55,609 bases of DNA, taken from contig NZ_WTPX01000012.1 in NCBI RefSeq assembly GCF_013036045.1, positions 1 through 55,609 on the forward strand, read 5' to 3'. The notes under the pieces were generated by a model. That model was not told the DNA's origin. It searched no databases and saw only the letters and a program-made list of their open reading frames with translations. Shown one piece after another: positions 20,575 through 31,746 of the stretch (its first letter is position 1; each line of letters starts with the position of its first letter). Origin of the DNA: Alienimonas chondri (lineage in GTDB: Bacteria; Planctomycetota; Planctomycetia; Planctomycetales; Planctomycetaceae). The position numbers and the translations under genes are program-made.

Positions 20575-20883
20575 TCAAAAGATGCCGAGCTGATCGCGGG
20601 CATCTTCGGTCATCCGCTCCGGCGTCCACGGCGGATCCATCGTGAGCGTCACGTCGCATTCGCCGACGCCCTCGACGCGTTCCACGGCCGATTTGGCGTT
20701 CTGAACGATCTGCGGGCCGGCGGGACAGGCCGGGCTGGTGAGCGTCATCGAGACCTTCGCCTCGCCGCCCTCTTCCTCGGGGGGAACGACGTCGTAGACG
20801 AGGCCCAGGTCGACGATGTTGACCATCAATTCCGGGTCGATGACCTCTTTCAGGGCATCGATCAGTTCGGATTCAGCAGGCAT
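20575..20883 (-). CDS. sufT: Fe-S assembly factor SufT-like (MIP18/DUF59)
   Basis: A 102-residue MIP18/DUF59-family protein. It begins ELIDALKEVIDPELMVNIVDLGLVYDV, with the conserved DPE and DLGL elements, and has the reactive-Cys motif TSPACPAGP. SufT proteins help Fe-S cluster maturation, especially under high Fe-S demand. It ends with the PPWTPERMTEDAR segment typical of the family. It is the last gene of the suf operon, 47 bases after sufD. Confidence 0.92.
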   Translation of the reverse strand: MPAESELIDALKEVIDPELMVNIVDLGLVYDVVPPEEEGGEAKVSMTLTSPACPAGPQIVQNAKSAVERVEGVGECDVTLTMDPPWTPERMTEDARDQLGIF

Positions 20884-20930
20884 GGGCGTGGGCGGGAAAG
20901 TCGGATCAGCAGGGAGCGTGGGAGCGAAGT

Positions 20931-22256
20931 TCAGTCGCCGATGCCGAGCTTCCGCTCGGTCGCTGCGGCGAGGGCGGCGCGGACGGGTTCGACGTTCACG
21001 CGGTCCAGCACTTTCTCAAAGAAGCCGGCGACGATCATGTGCATCGCTTCGGACTCCATCAGGCCGCGACTGCGGCAATAGAAGAGCTGCTCCTCGTCGA
21101 CGCGGCCGGTCGTGGCGCCGTGGGTGCAGCGGACGTCGTCCGCTTCGATCTCCAAGCCCGGAATGCTGTCGCTGCGGGCTTCGTCCGAGAGCATCAGCGA
21201 GTCGCAGCGCTGATATCCGTCCGTCCGCTGGGCGACTTCTTCGACCTTAATCATCCCCCGCCAAACGACCTTCGACTTGTCCCGCAGGACGGTCTTATAG
21301 AGCAAGTCGCTGTCCGTGTCCGGCGCGTTGTGCGACTGCTGGGTGTAGTAGGAAAGGTTCTGGCGACCGGTGGAGAACGTGACGCCGTTGACCTCGCCGC
21401 GGGCGCCGCGGCCGTCGAGGTGAACGTCCTGATGGACGTGCGCGAGCTTCGAACCCAAGCCGCCGACCGTCCACTGCAACAACCCGTCGCGACCGACCCG
21501 GCCGCACTGGTGAGCGAAGTGCAGCGTGTTGGTGTTCCAGTTTTGCAGCTGGGCGTACCGCAGGTTCGCTCCGTCGCCGACGAACAGTTCGACGGCTCCG
21601 ACGTGCAATCCGGCCCCGTCGCCCTGGCTGGTCGTTTCCTCAAGCAACGCAGCGTTCGCGCCGTCTTCGAGAATGACGAGCGTGTGCGAAAGGTCGCAGC
21701 ACCCCTCCCCGCTGAGCCCGATCAGGCTGTGCAACGGCTTCTCCAGCGTGACGTTCCGCGGGACGTACAGCACGGTGCCGCCCGTCCAGAACGCCCCGTG
21801 CCACGCCGCGAAGCGGTCGGCGCCTGCATCGACGCCCTTCGTCATCAAATACGGTTCGAGCAGGTCGCCGTGCGTGTTGACGAGGTCGGTCAGGCAGCCG
21901 AAGACGGCGCCGGCCTCCTTCAACTCATCCGATAATTCGACATGGGCCGAAGCGCCGTCCGCATGGACGGCCCGGCCGCCGAAGCCCTGATCGTCTCGCA
22001 TCCCGCCCGCGAACGACTGCGGGTCGGCGCCGGTCTCCGCGATCGCGAACTTCTCGGGACGCAGGAACCGCAGTTCGACCCGGCGGTATTCCTCCGCCGG
22101 GTCCGGCACGGAGAGGTGCGTGAGATATTCCGCGAACGCTTCCCGCCGCCGCTGGGTGACCCAGTCCGGCTCGGTGCGTGTTTCCAAGAAGCGTTCAAAC
22201 GCCTCGGCGTCGAACGTGGTCGGCGCCGCGACGGCGGTGGTGAGGGCGGATTTCAT
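20931..22256 (-). CDS. sufD: Fe-S cluster assembly scaffold SufD
   Basis: A component of the SufBCD scaffold complex. The 441-residue protein has a helical N-terminus and the right-handed beta-helix core shared with SufB (VLYVPRNVTLEKP, FSTGRQNLSYYTQQSHNAPDT, SKVVWRGMIKVE). The C-terminal block CTHGATTGRVDEEQLFYCRS includes the conserved His that pairs with SufB at the cluster site. It is transcribed leftward after sufB, from which it is separated by 130 bases holding a strong hairpin. Confidence 0.95.
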   Translation of the reverse strand: MKSALTTAVAAPTTFDAEAFERFLETRTEPDWVTQRRREAFAEYLTHLSVPDPAEEYRRVELRFLRPEKFAIAETGADPQSFAGGMRDDQGFGGRAVHADGASAHVELSDELKEAGAVFGCLTDLVNTHGDLLEPYLMTKGVDAGADRFAAWHGAFWTGGTVLYVPRNVTLEKPLHSLIGLSGEGCCDLSHTLVILEDGANAALLEETTSQGDGAGLHVGAVELFVGDGANLRYAQLQNWNTNTLHFAHQCGRVGRDGLLQWTVGGLGSKLAHVHQDVHLDGRGARGEVNGVTFSTGRQNLSYYTQQSHNAPDTDSDLLYKTVLRDKSKVVWRGMIKVEEVAQRTDGYQRCDSLMLSDEARSDSIPGLEIEADDVRCTHGATTGRVDEEQLFYCRSRGLMESEAMHMIVAGFFEKVLDRVNVEPVRAALAAATERKLGIGD

Positions 22257-22338
22257 AGAGACGGGGCGTTGATCCCCGACTCGGATGCGGGGCTTCGACG
22301 TGAAGAGGGTGACGATCGGGGCGTCGGAGCGGAGGCGA

Positions 22339-22377
22339 CGCCGTCGGGGCCGGGACGAAGCCCCGAGCCCGACGGCG
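22339..22377 (-). repeat. Intercistronic hairpin sufB-sufD
   Basis: Ten-bp perfect arms (CGCCGTCGGG / CCCGACGGCG) at 22339-22348 and 22368-22377, with further pairing inside. It begins about 10 bases after the sufB stop. It could attenuate sufD or protect the sufCB message from 3' decay. Confidence 0.65.
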
Positions 22378-22386
22378 AACGGGGCG

Positions 22387-23850
22387 TCAGCCGACGCTGC
22401 CTTCCATCTGGAGTTCGATCAGCCGGTTCATCTCGACGGCGTATTCCATCGGCAGCTCCTTGACGAGCGGCTCGATGAACCCGGTGACGATCATGCCGCT
22501 GGCTTCGGCTTCGCTGAGGCCGCGGCTCATCAGATAGAACAGCTGGTCTTCAGCGATCTTGGAGACGCTGGCCTCGTGTTCGAGGGAGACGTCCGCTTCT
22601 TCGCACTCGATGTACGGGTAGGTGTCGGACTTGCTCTCCGGGTCGAGGATCAAGGCGTCACAGACGACGTTCGACTTCGAACCCGTCGCCCCGTCCATGA
22701 CCTTTACCAAGCCGCGATAGGAGGCGCGACCGCCGTCCTTGCTGAGCGACTTGGAGATGATGCGAGACGACGTATTCGGCGCCGCGTGGACCATCTTGGC
22801 GCCGGCGTCCTGATGCTGGCCGGGGCCGGCGAAGGCGATCGACAGCGTCTCCCCGCGAGCCCCTTCCTCGAGCAGATGGCAGGCCGGGTACTTCATCGTC
22901 AGCTTCGAACCGAGGTTCCCGTCGACCCACTCCATCGTGGCGTCGCGGTACACGTGGGCCCGCTTGGTCACGAGGTTGTAGACGTTGCTCGACCAGTTCT
23001 GAATGGTCGAATAGCGGCAACGGCCCTCCTTCTTGACCACGATCTCCACCACGGCGCTGTGGAGCGAGTTCGAGCTATACGTCGGGGCGGTACAGCCTTC
23101 GACATAGTGAATGTTGGCGCCCTCGTCGACGATGATGAGGGTCCGCTCGAACTGGCCCATGTTCTCGCTGTTGATGCGGAAATAGGCCTGCAGCGGGAAC
23201 TTGATGTGCACGCCCTTCGGGACGTAGATGAAGCTCCCGCCGCTCCAGACGGCGCTGTTGAGCGCGCTGAACTTGTTGTCGTCCGCGGGGATGACGGTCG
23301 CCCAATACTCGCGGAACAGGTCTTCGTGCTCCCGCAGGGCGCTGTCGGTGTCGGTGAAGATCACCCCCTGATCGACCAGGTCCTGCTGCAGCGAGCCGTA
23401 GACGACTTCGCTCTCGTACTGGGCCTTCACGCCGGAGAGGTACTTCTGCTCCGCCTCGGGGATGCCGAGCTTCTCATAGGTCTTGCGAATGTCTTCCGGC
23501 ACGTCGTCCCAGCTGCGCTCCTGGCCGCTGCTGGCCTTCATGTAATAGAAGATGTCCTGGTAGTTGATCTGCTCCAGATCGCCGCCCCAGTGCGGCGTGG
23601 GCCGCTTCTCGAACAGCGCCAGGCTGTCGAGGCGATAGTCCCGCATCCACGCGGGTTCGTTCTTCATCTCCGAGATCTGCGCGACGATCTCCCGGTCCAG
23701 CCCCTTGCGGGATTTGAACGCATAGGTGTCCGTCTGATCGTGGAACCCGAAGCGATAATCGCCGAGATCCACGTCCGGCCGATCTTCGACGGGGGAGTCG
23801 AAGTCGCGGGCGGGCGAATCGGCGTTCGAAAGGTCGAGGGTGGCGGGCAT
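22387..23850 (-). CDS. sufB: Fe-S cluster assembly scaffold SufB
   Basis: The main scaffold of the SUF system, 487 residues. Typical segments are present: YAFKSRKGL near the N-terminus, [56 protein letters not shown] and [20 protein letters not shown]. The Cys of EGCTAP and the acidic EHEA region match the residues needed for cluster building. The ATG at 23850 is 64 bases after sufC. The protein is closer to the long SufB form, and no frameshift is seen. Confidence 0.97.
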   Translation of the reverse strand: MPATLDLSNADSPARDFDSPVEDRPDVDLGDYRFGFHDQTDTYAFKSRKGLDREIVAQISEMKNEPAWMRDYRLDSLALFEKRPTPHWGGDLEQINYQDIFYYMKASSGQERSWDDVPEDIRKTYEKLGIPEAEQKYLSGVKAQYESEVVYGSLQQDLVDQGVIFTDTDSALREHEDLFREYWATVIPADDNKFSALNSAVWSGGSFIYVPKGVHIKFPLQAYFRINSENMGQFERTLIIVDEGANIHYVEGCTAPTYSSNSLHSAVVEIVVKKEGRCRYSTIQNWSSNVYNLVTKRAHVYRDATMEWVDGNLGSKLTMKYPACHLLEEGARGETLSIAFAGPGQHQDAGAKMVHAAPNTSSRIISKSLSKDGGRASYRGLVKVMDGATGSKSNVVCDALILDPESKSDTYPYIECEEADVSLEHEASVSKIAEDQLFYLMSRGLSEAEASGMIVTGFIEPLVKELPMEYAVEMNRLIELQMEGSVG

Positions 23851-23914
23851 GATCGTGCGTTCGATGGGAGGTCGTTCTAAAACGTCAATAACAATTCGGC
23901 GGCTCTGGACGCTG

Positions 23915-24742
23915 TCACGCGACTCCGGCCAACTCCGGCTCGGCGGCTTTGCGGGCGTCGGCCTCGGCGGCGACTTCGGGGTGCCGGTCGCGGACGCCGG
24001 CGTAGCCGTCGGTGTACAGCTCGGCGGCCAGTTCGGCGCCGCCGCTCTCCACGATCTTCCCGCCGAGCATCACGTGCGTGTGATCGGGCGTGTTGTAATG
24101 CAGCAGGCGGTCGTGGTGGGTGATGATCAGCACGCCCATTTTTTGCTCCTCGGCGAGCTTGGCGACGCCTTCGGAGACCACGTTGACCGCGTCGGTGTCG
24201 AGGCCGCTGTCGGTCTCGTCGAGGAACGCGAACCGCGGGCGGAGCATCGCCATCTGGAGGATCTCCATTCGCTTCTTCTCGCCGCCGCTAAAGCCCTCGT
24301 TGAGATAGCGGCGGGCGAAGGCACGATCGACGCTCAGTTCGTCCATCCGCTCGTACAGCTCGCGGCGGTACTCCCGCATGGAAATCAAGTCCCCGCCCTC
24401 TTTGCGGTCCGGGTTGCGAACGTTGGAGACGGCGTGCCGCAGGAAGTCCGCGACCTTCACGCCGGGGATCGTCACCGGATACTGAAAGGCGAGGTACAGC
24501 CCCTTACGGGCCCGCTGGTCGGCTTCCAGCTCGATGATCTCCTCGCCGTCCAGCTGCACGCTGCCTTGGGTAACGGTGTAGCCGGGGTGCCCGGCGAGGG
24601 CGTAGGCGAGCGTGCTTTTGCCGCTGCCGTTCGGCCCCATCAGGGCATGGACTTCGCTGCTGTTCAGCGTGAGATTCACGCCCCGCAGAATCGGCGTATC
24701 GCCGACGGAGACGTGCAGATCGGTAATTTGAAGGGTGCTCAT
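23915..24742 (-). CDS. sufC: Fe-S assembly ATPase SufC
   Basis: The ABC-type ATPase of the SufBCD complex. From the ATG at 24742 (275 residues) it shows Walker A (GPNGSGKST), the Q-loop region [11 protein letters not shown], the SufC-specific signature [14 protein letters not shown], Walker B with the D-loop ([13 protein letters not shown]) and the H-loop (ITHHDRLL). The 30 residues after the ATPase core form an Ala/Glu-rich tail. An ATG at 24757 would add five residues. It lies 81 bases after nuoB. Confidence 0.96.
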   Translation of the reverse strand: MSTLQITDLHVSVGDTPILRGVNLTLNSSEVHALMGPNGSGKSTLAYALAGHPGYTVTQGSVQLDGEEIIELEADQRARKGLYLAFQYPVTIPGVKVADFLRHAVSNVRNPDRKEGGDLISMREYRRELYERMDELSVDRAFARRYLNEGFSGGEKKRMEILQMAMLRPRFAFLDETDSGLDTDAVNVVSEGVAKLAEEQKMGVLIITHHDRLLHYNTPDHTHVMLGGKIVESGGAELAAELYTDGYAGVRDRHPEVAAEADARKAAEPELAGVA

Positions 24743-24823
24743 AACGCTCAAAATCACTTCGCCGGAATCGAGCCGGGGCGGCCCGATCGAAACGCTGGGG
24801 AAAACGGGGGTCGCGTCGGTCGT

Positions 24824-25546
24824 TTAGACGGCCAACGGTCGGACGGTCACGGACTCGCCTGCCAACACCGGCAGGGCGACGCGACCGGAATGATGCGGGA
24901 CGGGCAGACGATCGGCGGTCTCTCCTGACCGCTCGGCCCCTGCCGAATTCACCCCTGATCGCTTGGAGAGGGTGCGGGCGTTGATGCGGTCTTGCAGCCG
25001 CATGATTCCTTCCAACAACGCCTCGGGCCGCGGCGGGCAACCGGGGACGTACACGTCCACCGGCACCACCAGATCCACGCCTTTGACGACGTGATAGCCG
25101 TGCTTGAAGTACGGTCCGCCGCCGACCGTGCAGGCGCCCATCGCCATCACGTACTTCGGTTCGGGCATCTGCTCGTAGAGCCGACGGAGCCGCGACGCCA
25201 TCTTATGGGTCACGGTGCCGGCGACGATCATCAGGTCCGCCTGACGGGGCGAGGCCCGGAAGGCGCCGCAGCCGAACCGTTCGAGGTCCACCCGCGGTCC
25301 GCCGATGGCCATCATCTCCATCGCGCAACAGGCGATGCCGAAGGTCATCGGCCAAATCGCGTTCGCCTGCCCCCAGTTGAGGGCTTGCGACAACGTCGTC
25401 AGCACAATGTTCTCTTCGAACCGACCCTCCAGCCACCCGCCGTCGGCGGGCTGGGAGGTCGGCGGGCCGGCTGATGACGAACCAGGGAACGCCGGGACGC
25501 CGGGATCGCCGGCGAAAGCTTCGGCGGGGACGGCGGCGATACTCAT
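24824..25546 (-). CDS. nuoB: NADH-quinone oxidoreductase subunit B inside the suf operon
   Basis: A 240-residue NuoB/PSST subunit, which carries cluster N2 in respiratory complex I. All four cluster ligands are present: Cys73 and Cys74 ([10 protein letters not shown]), Cys139 (MGACTVGGG) and Cys170 (VPGCPPRPE). The N-terminal ~36 residues are a Pro/Ala/Gly-rich extension, and about 45 residues follow the conserved end (GIMRLQDRI) as a tail that looks disordered. The ATG at 25546 overlaps the sufR stop as ATGA, indicating translational coupling. No other nuo gene is in the window. It may serve complex I from a separate locus or be a stand-alone copy. Confidence 0.92.
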   Translation of the reverse strand: MSIAAVPAEAFAGDPGVPAFPGSSSAGPPTSQPADGGWLEGRFEENIVLTTLSQALNWGQANAIWPMTFGIACCAMEMMAIGGPRVDLERFGCGAFRASPRQADLMIVAGTVTHKMASRLRRLYEQMPEPKYVMAMGACTVGGGPYFKHGYHVVKGVDLVVPVDVYVPGCPPRPEALLEGIMRLQDRINARTLSKRSGVNSAGAERSGETADRLPVPHHSGRVALPVLAGESVTVRPLAV

Positions 25547-26211
25547 CGCGACACCTCCGCTTCGACGGAGCCGAGTTGGGTGAGGCCGGAGCCGTCGGGA
25601 GTGAACTCGCAGCAGGAGTCGCCGTCGCGGCAGCAACGGGTCAGCACGACGCCGGTTCCGAGGACGCGCTCGAACACCTTCTGTTCCAGCTCGCAGATCT
25701 GCGGGTCGTCCTCGGAGATATCCAGATAGGGGCAGTGATGCTCCCGCAGCACGGGTAGCGGGCCGGAGTCGTCGACTTCGACGGTGAAGCCATGCACCTG
25801 CAAAGCATCCCGCAGCCCCGCGAGCCGTTCCCGCAGCGCCCCCTTCCCGACCGAATCGCCGCCGTAGCGGGAGACGAGCGTGTCTTGAAGACGGCCGAAC
25901 AGGAAGGAACGGGTGCGTTCGTCCTCGACCTCGGACAGCGCCGACCACATCGCGTCGGCGAGTTCCTGGTAGTTCGAACCGAGCGCCCGCTTGCCGTCCG
26001 CGGTGAGACCGTAGAGATGTTTCGGGCGACCGCGGCCGATCTTCACCGGCTGCCGATCGATCATTCCCGCGTCAGAAAGTCGGGAGAGGCGCTGGCGAAC
26101 CGCGGTGGCGGTGACGCCGAGATCCTCGCACAATTCCTCAATCCCCGCTCGCGATCGCCGGTTCAGGCGGACGAGCAGAGTACGGTCGGCGGCGGAGACG
26201 GGGGTGCTCAC
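25543..26211 (-). CDS. sufR: SufR-like Fe-S-sensing repressor
   Basis: A 222-residue regulator with an N-terminal winged helix-turn-helix ([20 protein letters not shown], then [19 protein letters not shown]). The C-terminal domain carries clustered Cys: Cys160, Cys173, Cys193/194 and Cys200/201, fitting SufR proteins that bind a [4Fe-4S] cluster and repress suf when clusters are plentiful. It is the first gene of the sufR-nuoB-sufCBD-sufT operon, which fits autoregulation. The start is GTG at 26211 with AGGA 7 bases upstream. A candidate operator is the palindrome AAACGTTT at 26232-26239, unproven. Confidence 0.9.
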   Translation of the reverse strand: MSTPVSAADRTLLVRLNRRSRAGIEELCEDLGVTATAVRQRLSRLSDAGMIDRQPVKIGRGRPKHLYGLTADGKRALGSNYQELADAMWSALSEVEDERTRSFLFGRLQDTLVSRYGGDSVGKGALRERLAGLRDALQVHGFTVEVDDSGPLPVLREHHCPYLDISEDDPQICELEQKVFERVLGTGVVLTRCCRDGDSCCEFTPDGSGLTQLGSVEAEVSR

Positions 26212-26231
26212 ACCTCTATCCTATGCAGGCC

Positions 26232-26239
26232 AAACGTTT
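26232..26239. promoter_or_regulatory. Candidate sufR operator palindrome
   Basis: AAACGTTT, with partial flanking symmetry, 21-28 bases upstream of the sufR GTG in the divergent region to the AGCS gene. It is weakly reminiscent of the spaced palindromes bound by cyanobacterial SufR, but the sequence is not the same. Speculative. Confidence 0.25.
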
Positions 26240-26482
26240 CAACAACGGAGGGTGCGAGAAATGGCCTCCGTTCGACGCCTATTGAGACGCGATCCCAGGG
26301 GCAGCGGTTTTTTCCGGAGACTCGACCTGTCCCAAAAGGTCGGGGGGGCGTGCGGCGGGAGGGAACGCGGTCGAGAAGGCCACGCTTCCGGTGTCTCCCC
26401 GGCGCCGGCATGATGGTTCCCACCGACCGGCTCGCTCGCAGTCGTCGGTGTTCCTTGTTTCCAACACCCGCCCGCCCGGCCG

Positions 26483-28288
26483 ATGCCGTTCAAGAAATCA
26501 GTCATCGCAATCGCAGTACTGTTCATCGTCGCGTCGATCGGCGTTCCCCTTTCCGCCGTCGGGGCTTCCCAGGATCGCCCGGACGATGCCGCTGAGGCCG
26601 CGACGGAACCCGTCGCCGTGCAGGGGGGAGAAGAAGTCGGCGAGGACGATGACGACGTCATCGATGAAGACGTGCGTGCGGAAATGGATCTTGCGGAAGG
26701 CGCCCTCCCCGCCGCGGCCGAGCAGGAACCGAGCGGCTGGATGCAGTCGATCGACGACGGCGCCGGTTACATCGCCGGCAAGGTCGCCACGGTGCTGTTC
26801 TACGACCTCAGTTCCCCGTTCTTCGACCCGCAGTTCAACGAGAACGGCGATCCGGTCCTCGATGAGAACGGCCGGCAGGTCGGCGCCCCGCTCGGACTCG
26901 CGGTCGTCGTGGTGATGCTGGTGACGGCGTCCATGTTCTTCACCGTGTACATGGGCTTTATCAACTTCCGCGCGTTCAAGCACGCGATTCTCGTCACCGC
27001 GGGCAAGTACGACGATCCGAACGACCCGGGCGAGGTCAGTCACTTTCAAGCGCTCACCGCGGCGCTGTCCGCGACGGTCGGTCTGGGAAATATCGCCGGC
27101 GTCGCGGTCGCCGTGGGAATGGGCGGGCCGGGTGCGGTGCTGTGGATGATCTGCGCCGGCTTCCTGGGAATGAGCGCCAAGTTCATGGAGTGCACCCTCG
27201 GGCAAAAATACCGCAAAGTTCGCTCCGACGGGAAGATCATGGGCGGCCCGATGTATTACCTGAAGGACGGGCTGAAGGAGATGAACCTCGGCCCCTTCGG
27301 CATTTTCCTGAGCGGCTTGTTCGCCCTGCTGTGCGTCTGGGCGAGCACGATGGGCGGCAACGCTTTCCAGGTGAACCAATCGCTGGGCGTGATCGGTGGG
27401 CAGATCGATCTCCTCAACCCGGAGACCGGCCATCCTTGGATCTACGGACTGTTCATGACGGTGGCCGTCGGGCTGGTGATCCTCGGCGGCATTACGCGGA
27501 TCGCGGCGACGGCCGCGAAGATCGTCCCGACCATGTGCGGGGTCTACGTCGCCGCTTGCCTGTTCATCCTCGCGAGGAACGCTTCGGAAGTGCCCGCCGC
27601 GTTCGGCGAAATCTTCTCCCAGGCGTTGAACCCGGATGCCGCGTACGGCGGGTTCCTCGGCGTGCTGATCCTCGGCTTCCGACGGGCAGCGTTTAGTAAC
27701 GAGGCCGGCGTCGGGTCCGCCGCGATCGCGCACAGCGCCGCGAAGAGCGAATACCCGGTGCGGGAGGGCGTCGTCGCCCTGCTCGAACCGTTCATCGATA
27801 CGGTCGTCGTCTGCACGATGACGGCCTTGGTAATCGTGATCACCGGAGCGTACAACAATCCTGAACACGCTCATCTCGCCGCCGCGGACGGGGCGGCCCT
27901 CACGAGCGCCGCGATGGGCGAGCAGATCTCTTGGTTCCCTTACGTCCTGAGCGTCGCGGTGGTGCTGTTCGCGTTCAGTACGATCATCAGCTGGAGCTAC
28001 TACGGCGAGCGGTGCTGGTGCTTCCTGTTCGGCGACAAGACGTCGATCGTCTACCGCCTGCTGTTCCTGGTGTTCGTGTTCCTAGGGTCGATCATCTCCG
28101 CTCGAAATGTGCTCGAACTGGGCGACCTCGCGATCTTGGGGATGGCGGTTCCGAACCTGATCGGCGTCGTGCTCCTCTCTCCGGGCGTTCGGCGGGATCT
28201 GACCGCCTACTGGACCAGCTACAAGAACGGAGAGATGGACATCCAAAACGACGCCAGCCGGGCCGCCAACAACCCGCCGGCGGCCTGA
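26483..28288 (+). CDS. Sodium:alanine symporter family (AGCS) transporter
   Basis: An AGCS-family Na+-coupled amino acid carrier, 601 residues, about 80-100 longer than usual. Family segments include FQALTAALSATVGLGNIAGV, GPGAVLWMICAGFLGM, KFMECTLGQKYR, GGPMYYLKDG and FSNEAGVGSAAIAHSAA. The extra length is at the N-terminus: a signal-peptide-like segment (KKSVIAIAVLFIVASIGVPL) followed by about 85 hydrophilic residues including a strongly acidic run (EEVGEDDDDVIDEDV) before the first conserved helix. This suggests an exported acidic domain. It is divergent from sufR and ends at a bidirectional terminator facing gatB. Confidence 0.92.
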   Translation: MPFKKSVIAIAVLFIVASIGVPLSAVGASQDRPDDAAEAATEPVAVQGGEEVGEDDDDVIDEDVRAEMDLAEGALPAAAEQEPSGWMQSIDDGAGYIAGKVATVLFYDLSSPFFDPQFNENGDPVLDENGRQVGAPLGLAVVVVMLVTASMFFTVYMGFINFRAFKHAILVTAGKYDDPNDPGEVSHFQALTAALSATVGLGNIAGVAVAVGMGGPGAVLWMICAGFLGMSAKFMECTLGQKYRKVRSDGKIMGGPMYYLKDGLKEMNLGPFGIFLSGLFALLCVWASTMGGNAFQVNQSLGVIGGQIDLLNPETGHPWIYGLFMTVAVGLVILGGITRIAATAAKIVPTMCGVYVAACLFILARNASEVPAAFGEIFSQALNPDAAYGGFLGVLILGFRRAAFSNEAGVGSAAIAHSAAKSEYPVREGVVALLEPFIDTVVVCTMTALVIVITGAYNNPEHAHLAAADGAALTSAAMGEQISWFPYVLSVAVVLFAFSTIISWSYYGERCWCFLFGDKTSIVYRLLFLVFVFLGSIISARNVLELGDLAILGMAVPNLIGVVLLSPGVRRDLTAYWTSYKNGEMDIQNDASRAANNPPAA

Positions 28289-28318
28289 TTTCCGTTGCGA
28301 GGCTCGAACTCGGGATGA

Positions 28319-28355
28319 AATAAGGGGCGGGTCCGCGATGGACTCGCCCCTTATT
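28319..28355. terminator. Bidirectional terminator AGCS/gatB
   Basis: An 11-bp perfect outer stem (AATAAGGGGCG / CGCCCCTTATT) plus a partly paired inner stem, flanked by T-rich bases on the + strand (TTATTGTTT) and A/T on the other side. It lies between convergent stops. Confidence 0.85.
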
Positions 28356-28385
28356 GTTTGCCGTTCGCTTGCAGCCGGGCGGCGG

Positions 28386-29914
28386 TTACCCCGCCCCGCC
28401 GATGCGTTCCAAGAGCATCGCACGGACCGTCTTGGGGTCCGCGCCGCTGACGGCTTTCAGCACCTGACCCATCAGCGGGCCGACGGCCTGTTGCTTGCCG
28501 TCGCGGACGGTTTCGATCGCGACTGCGTTCTTGGGGTTCGCGAGGGCGTCGTCGATCGCGGCTTCCAACTCGGCACCGCCGGTTACGGCGATCAGGCCGC
28601 GTTCGTCGATGATCGCGTCGACCGTCTCCGGCGTGTTCTGGCCACGGGGGCGCGACAGCAGGTCCGCATACACGTCGCGGGCCGCTTTGGTGTTCAGCTC
28701 GCCGGCGGAAACCCTCTTCAACAGGTGCCCCAGCGTGCCCGCGGGGATCGGGAACGTGTCGATCTCGTGGTTCAGCTCGGAGAGGTCGCGCAGCACGTCC
28801 TGCGTGCACCAGTTCGCCGCTCGCTTGCCGTCGTCGGCGGTCTGGGCGACCTCTTCGTAGTAATCCGCGAACGGTTTGCCGCGTTCGATGATCACGCCGG
28901 CGTCGTAGTCGCTCAGCTCCCAGACTTCGCCGATCCGCACGCGGCGGTCGGCCGGGAACTCGCCCAATTCGCCGCGGAGCGCTTCGATCGCTTCCTCGGT
29001 GAGCGTGACGGGCACGAGATCCGGGTCCGGGAAGTAGCGGTAGTCGGCCGCTTCTTCCTTCGTCCGTTGAGGAACCGTGACCTGGCGGTCGGGATCCCAG
29101 CCGCGGGTCGTCTTGTTGCCGGCGTTCAACGTCTCGCCGGTGCGAGCGAACTCTTCGAGCTGCCGCGTCCGTTCGAACTCGATCGCCGCTTCGACGCCGC
29201 GGAAGGAGTTGAGATTCTTCACCTCCGCAATCGGCGTGGCCTTCGCGCCGTCCGCGGTGGAGATCTTGAAGTTGACGTTCACGTCGCACCGCAGGCTGCC
29301 CTCCTGCATGTTGCAGTCGGAGACGCCCAGGTAGGTCAGCAGCAGTTTGAGCCGTTCGAGATACGCCTTGGCCTCCGCGGCGCTGCTCATGTCCGGTTCG
29401 GAGACGATCTCCACCAGCGGCGTGCCGGCCCGGTTGAGATCCACCTTGGAGACGCCGCCGGCGTGCATGTTCTTGCCGGCGTCCTCTTCGAGGTGGGCGC
29501 GGGTGATGCCGATCCGCTTCACGCCTTCCTCGGCGTCGATATCCAGCCAGCCCTCGCCGCAGACCGGCAGGTCGTACTGGCTGATCTGATAGCCTTTCGG
29601 CAGGTCCGGGTAGTAGTACTGTTTGCGGTCCCACTTGCAGAAACGGGCGATCTCGCAATTTAGCGCGAGTCCCACCTTCACCGCCATGCGGAACGCCGCG
29701 GCGTTCAGAACCGGCAGCGAACCGGGCAGGCCGAGCACCAGCGGGTCGGTGCGGGTATTCGGTTCGTCCGGGGCGAAGTCGGCGGCGCACCCGCTGAACA
29801 GCTTCGTCCGCGTGGCGAGCTGCGCGTGCACCTCAAGCCCGATCACCGCTTCGATGTCGCGGTCGTCGGGGAGGGAGCCGCGGCTCGGTTGATCAGCGCT
29901 GTGGGGGGCGTCGC

Positions 29915-29918
<4 letters not shown>
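28386..29918 (-). CDS. gatB: Asp-tRNA(Asn)/Glu-tRNA(Gln) amidotransferase subunit B
   Basis: The tRNA-binding kinase subunit of the GatCAB complex, which converts mischarged Glu-tRNA(Gln) or Asp-tRNA(Asn) to the correct amide. The 510-residue protein has [21 protein letters not shown]-type sequence at the N-terminus, [27 protein letters not shown]-like sequence (here with KWDRKQ) and DVNVNFK, and a C-terminal YqeY-like domain. The GTG at 29918 overlaps the gatA TGA (GTGA). It is the last gene of gatCAB. Confidence 0.97.
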
Positions 29919-31413
<1,495 letters not shown>

Positions 31414-31417
<4 letters not shown>

Positions 31418-31746
31418 TTCCCGCTCGGGGTGTCTGAACCGCCGAGGATCTGGGGCACGAGGAAAAACTCCCCGTCCGTCGCCGGGGCGTTGGCGAGCGC
31501 GGCCTCCCGCGGCAGCATCGGCGTGGGCACGTCTTCGCGAAGCACGTCTCGCACTTCGATGGCGTGGGCCATCGGCTCGACGTCAGCCGTGTCGACTTCA
31601 TCGAGTAAATTCACGTAGCCCAGGATCGCCCGCAGTTGGTTCGTGAACGCCTTCAACTCGCCCGGCTTCACGGCCAGGCGTGATAGACGGGCGACGCGAG
31701 CGACGTCCTCCCGGGTGATCTGCGGATTTGCGGCGGGTTCGGCCAT
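31414..31746 (-). CDS. gatC: Amidotransferase subunit C
   Basis: A small GatCAB stabilising subunit, 110 residues from the ATG at 31746. It has the family's N-terminal helix [17 protein letters not shown] and the later [11 protein letters not shown]-type segment that wraps GatA. An earlier in-frame ATG at 31821 adds a Pro/Thr-rich leader with no family resemblance. It is the first gene of the operon. The presence of gatCAB suggests that Gln-tRNA and/or Asn-tRNA are made by transamidation. Confidence 0.92.

Noticed and set aside
26322-26343. CGACCT/AGGTCG inverted repeat upstream of the AGCS gene as an operator
   Set aside because: Arms of only six bp in GC-rich DNA are expected by chance, and there is no matching promoter.
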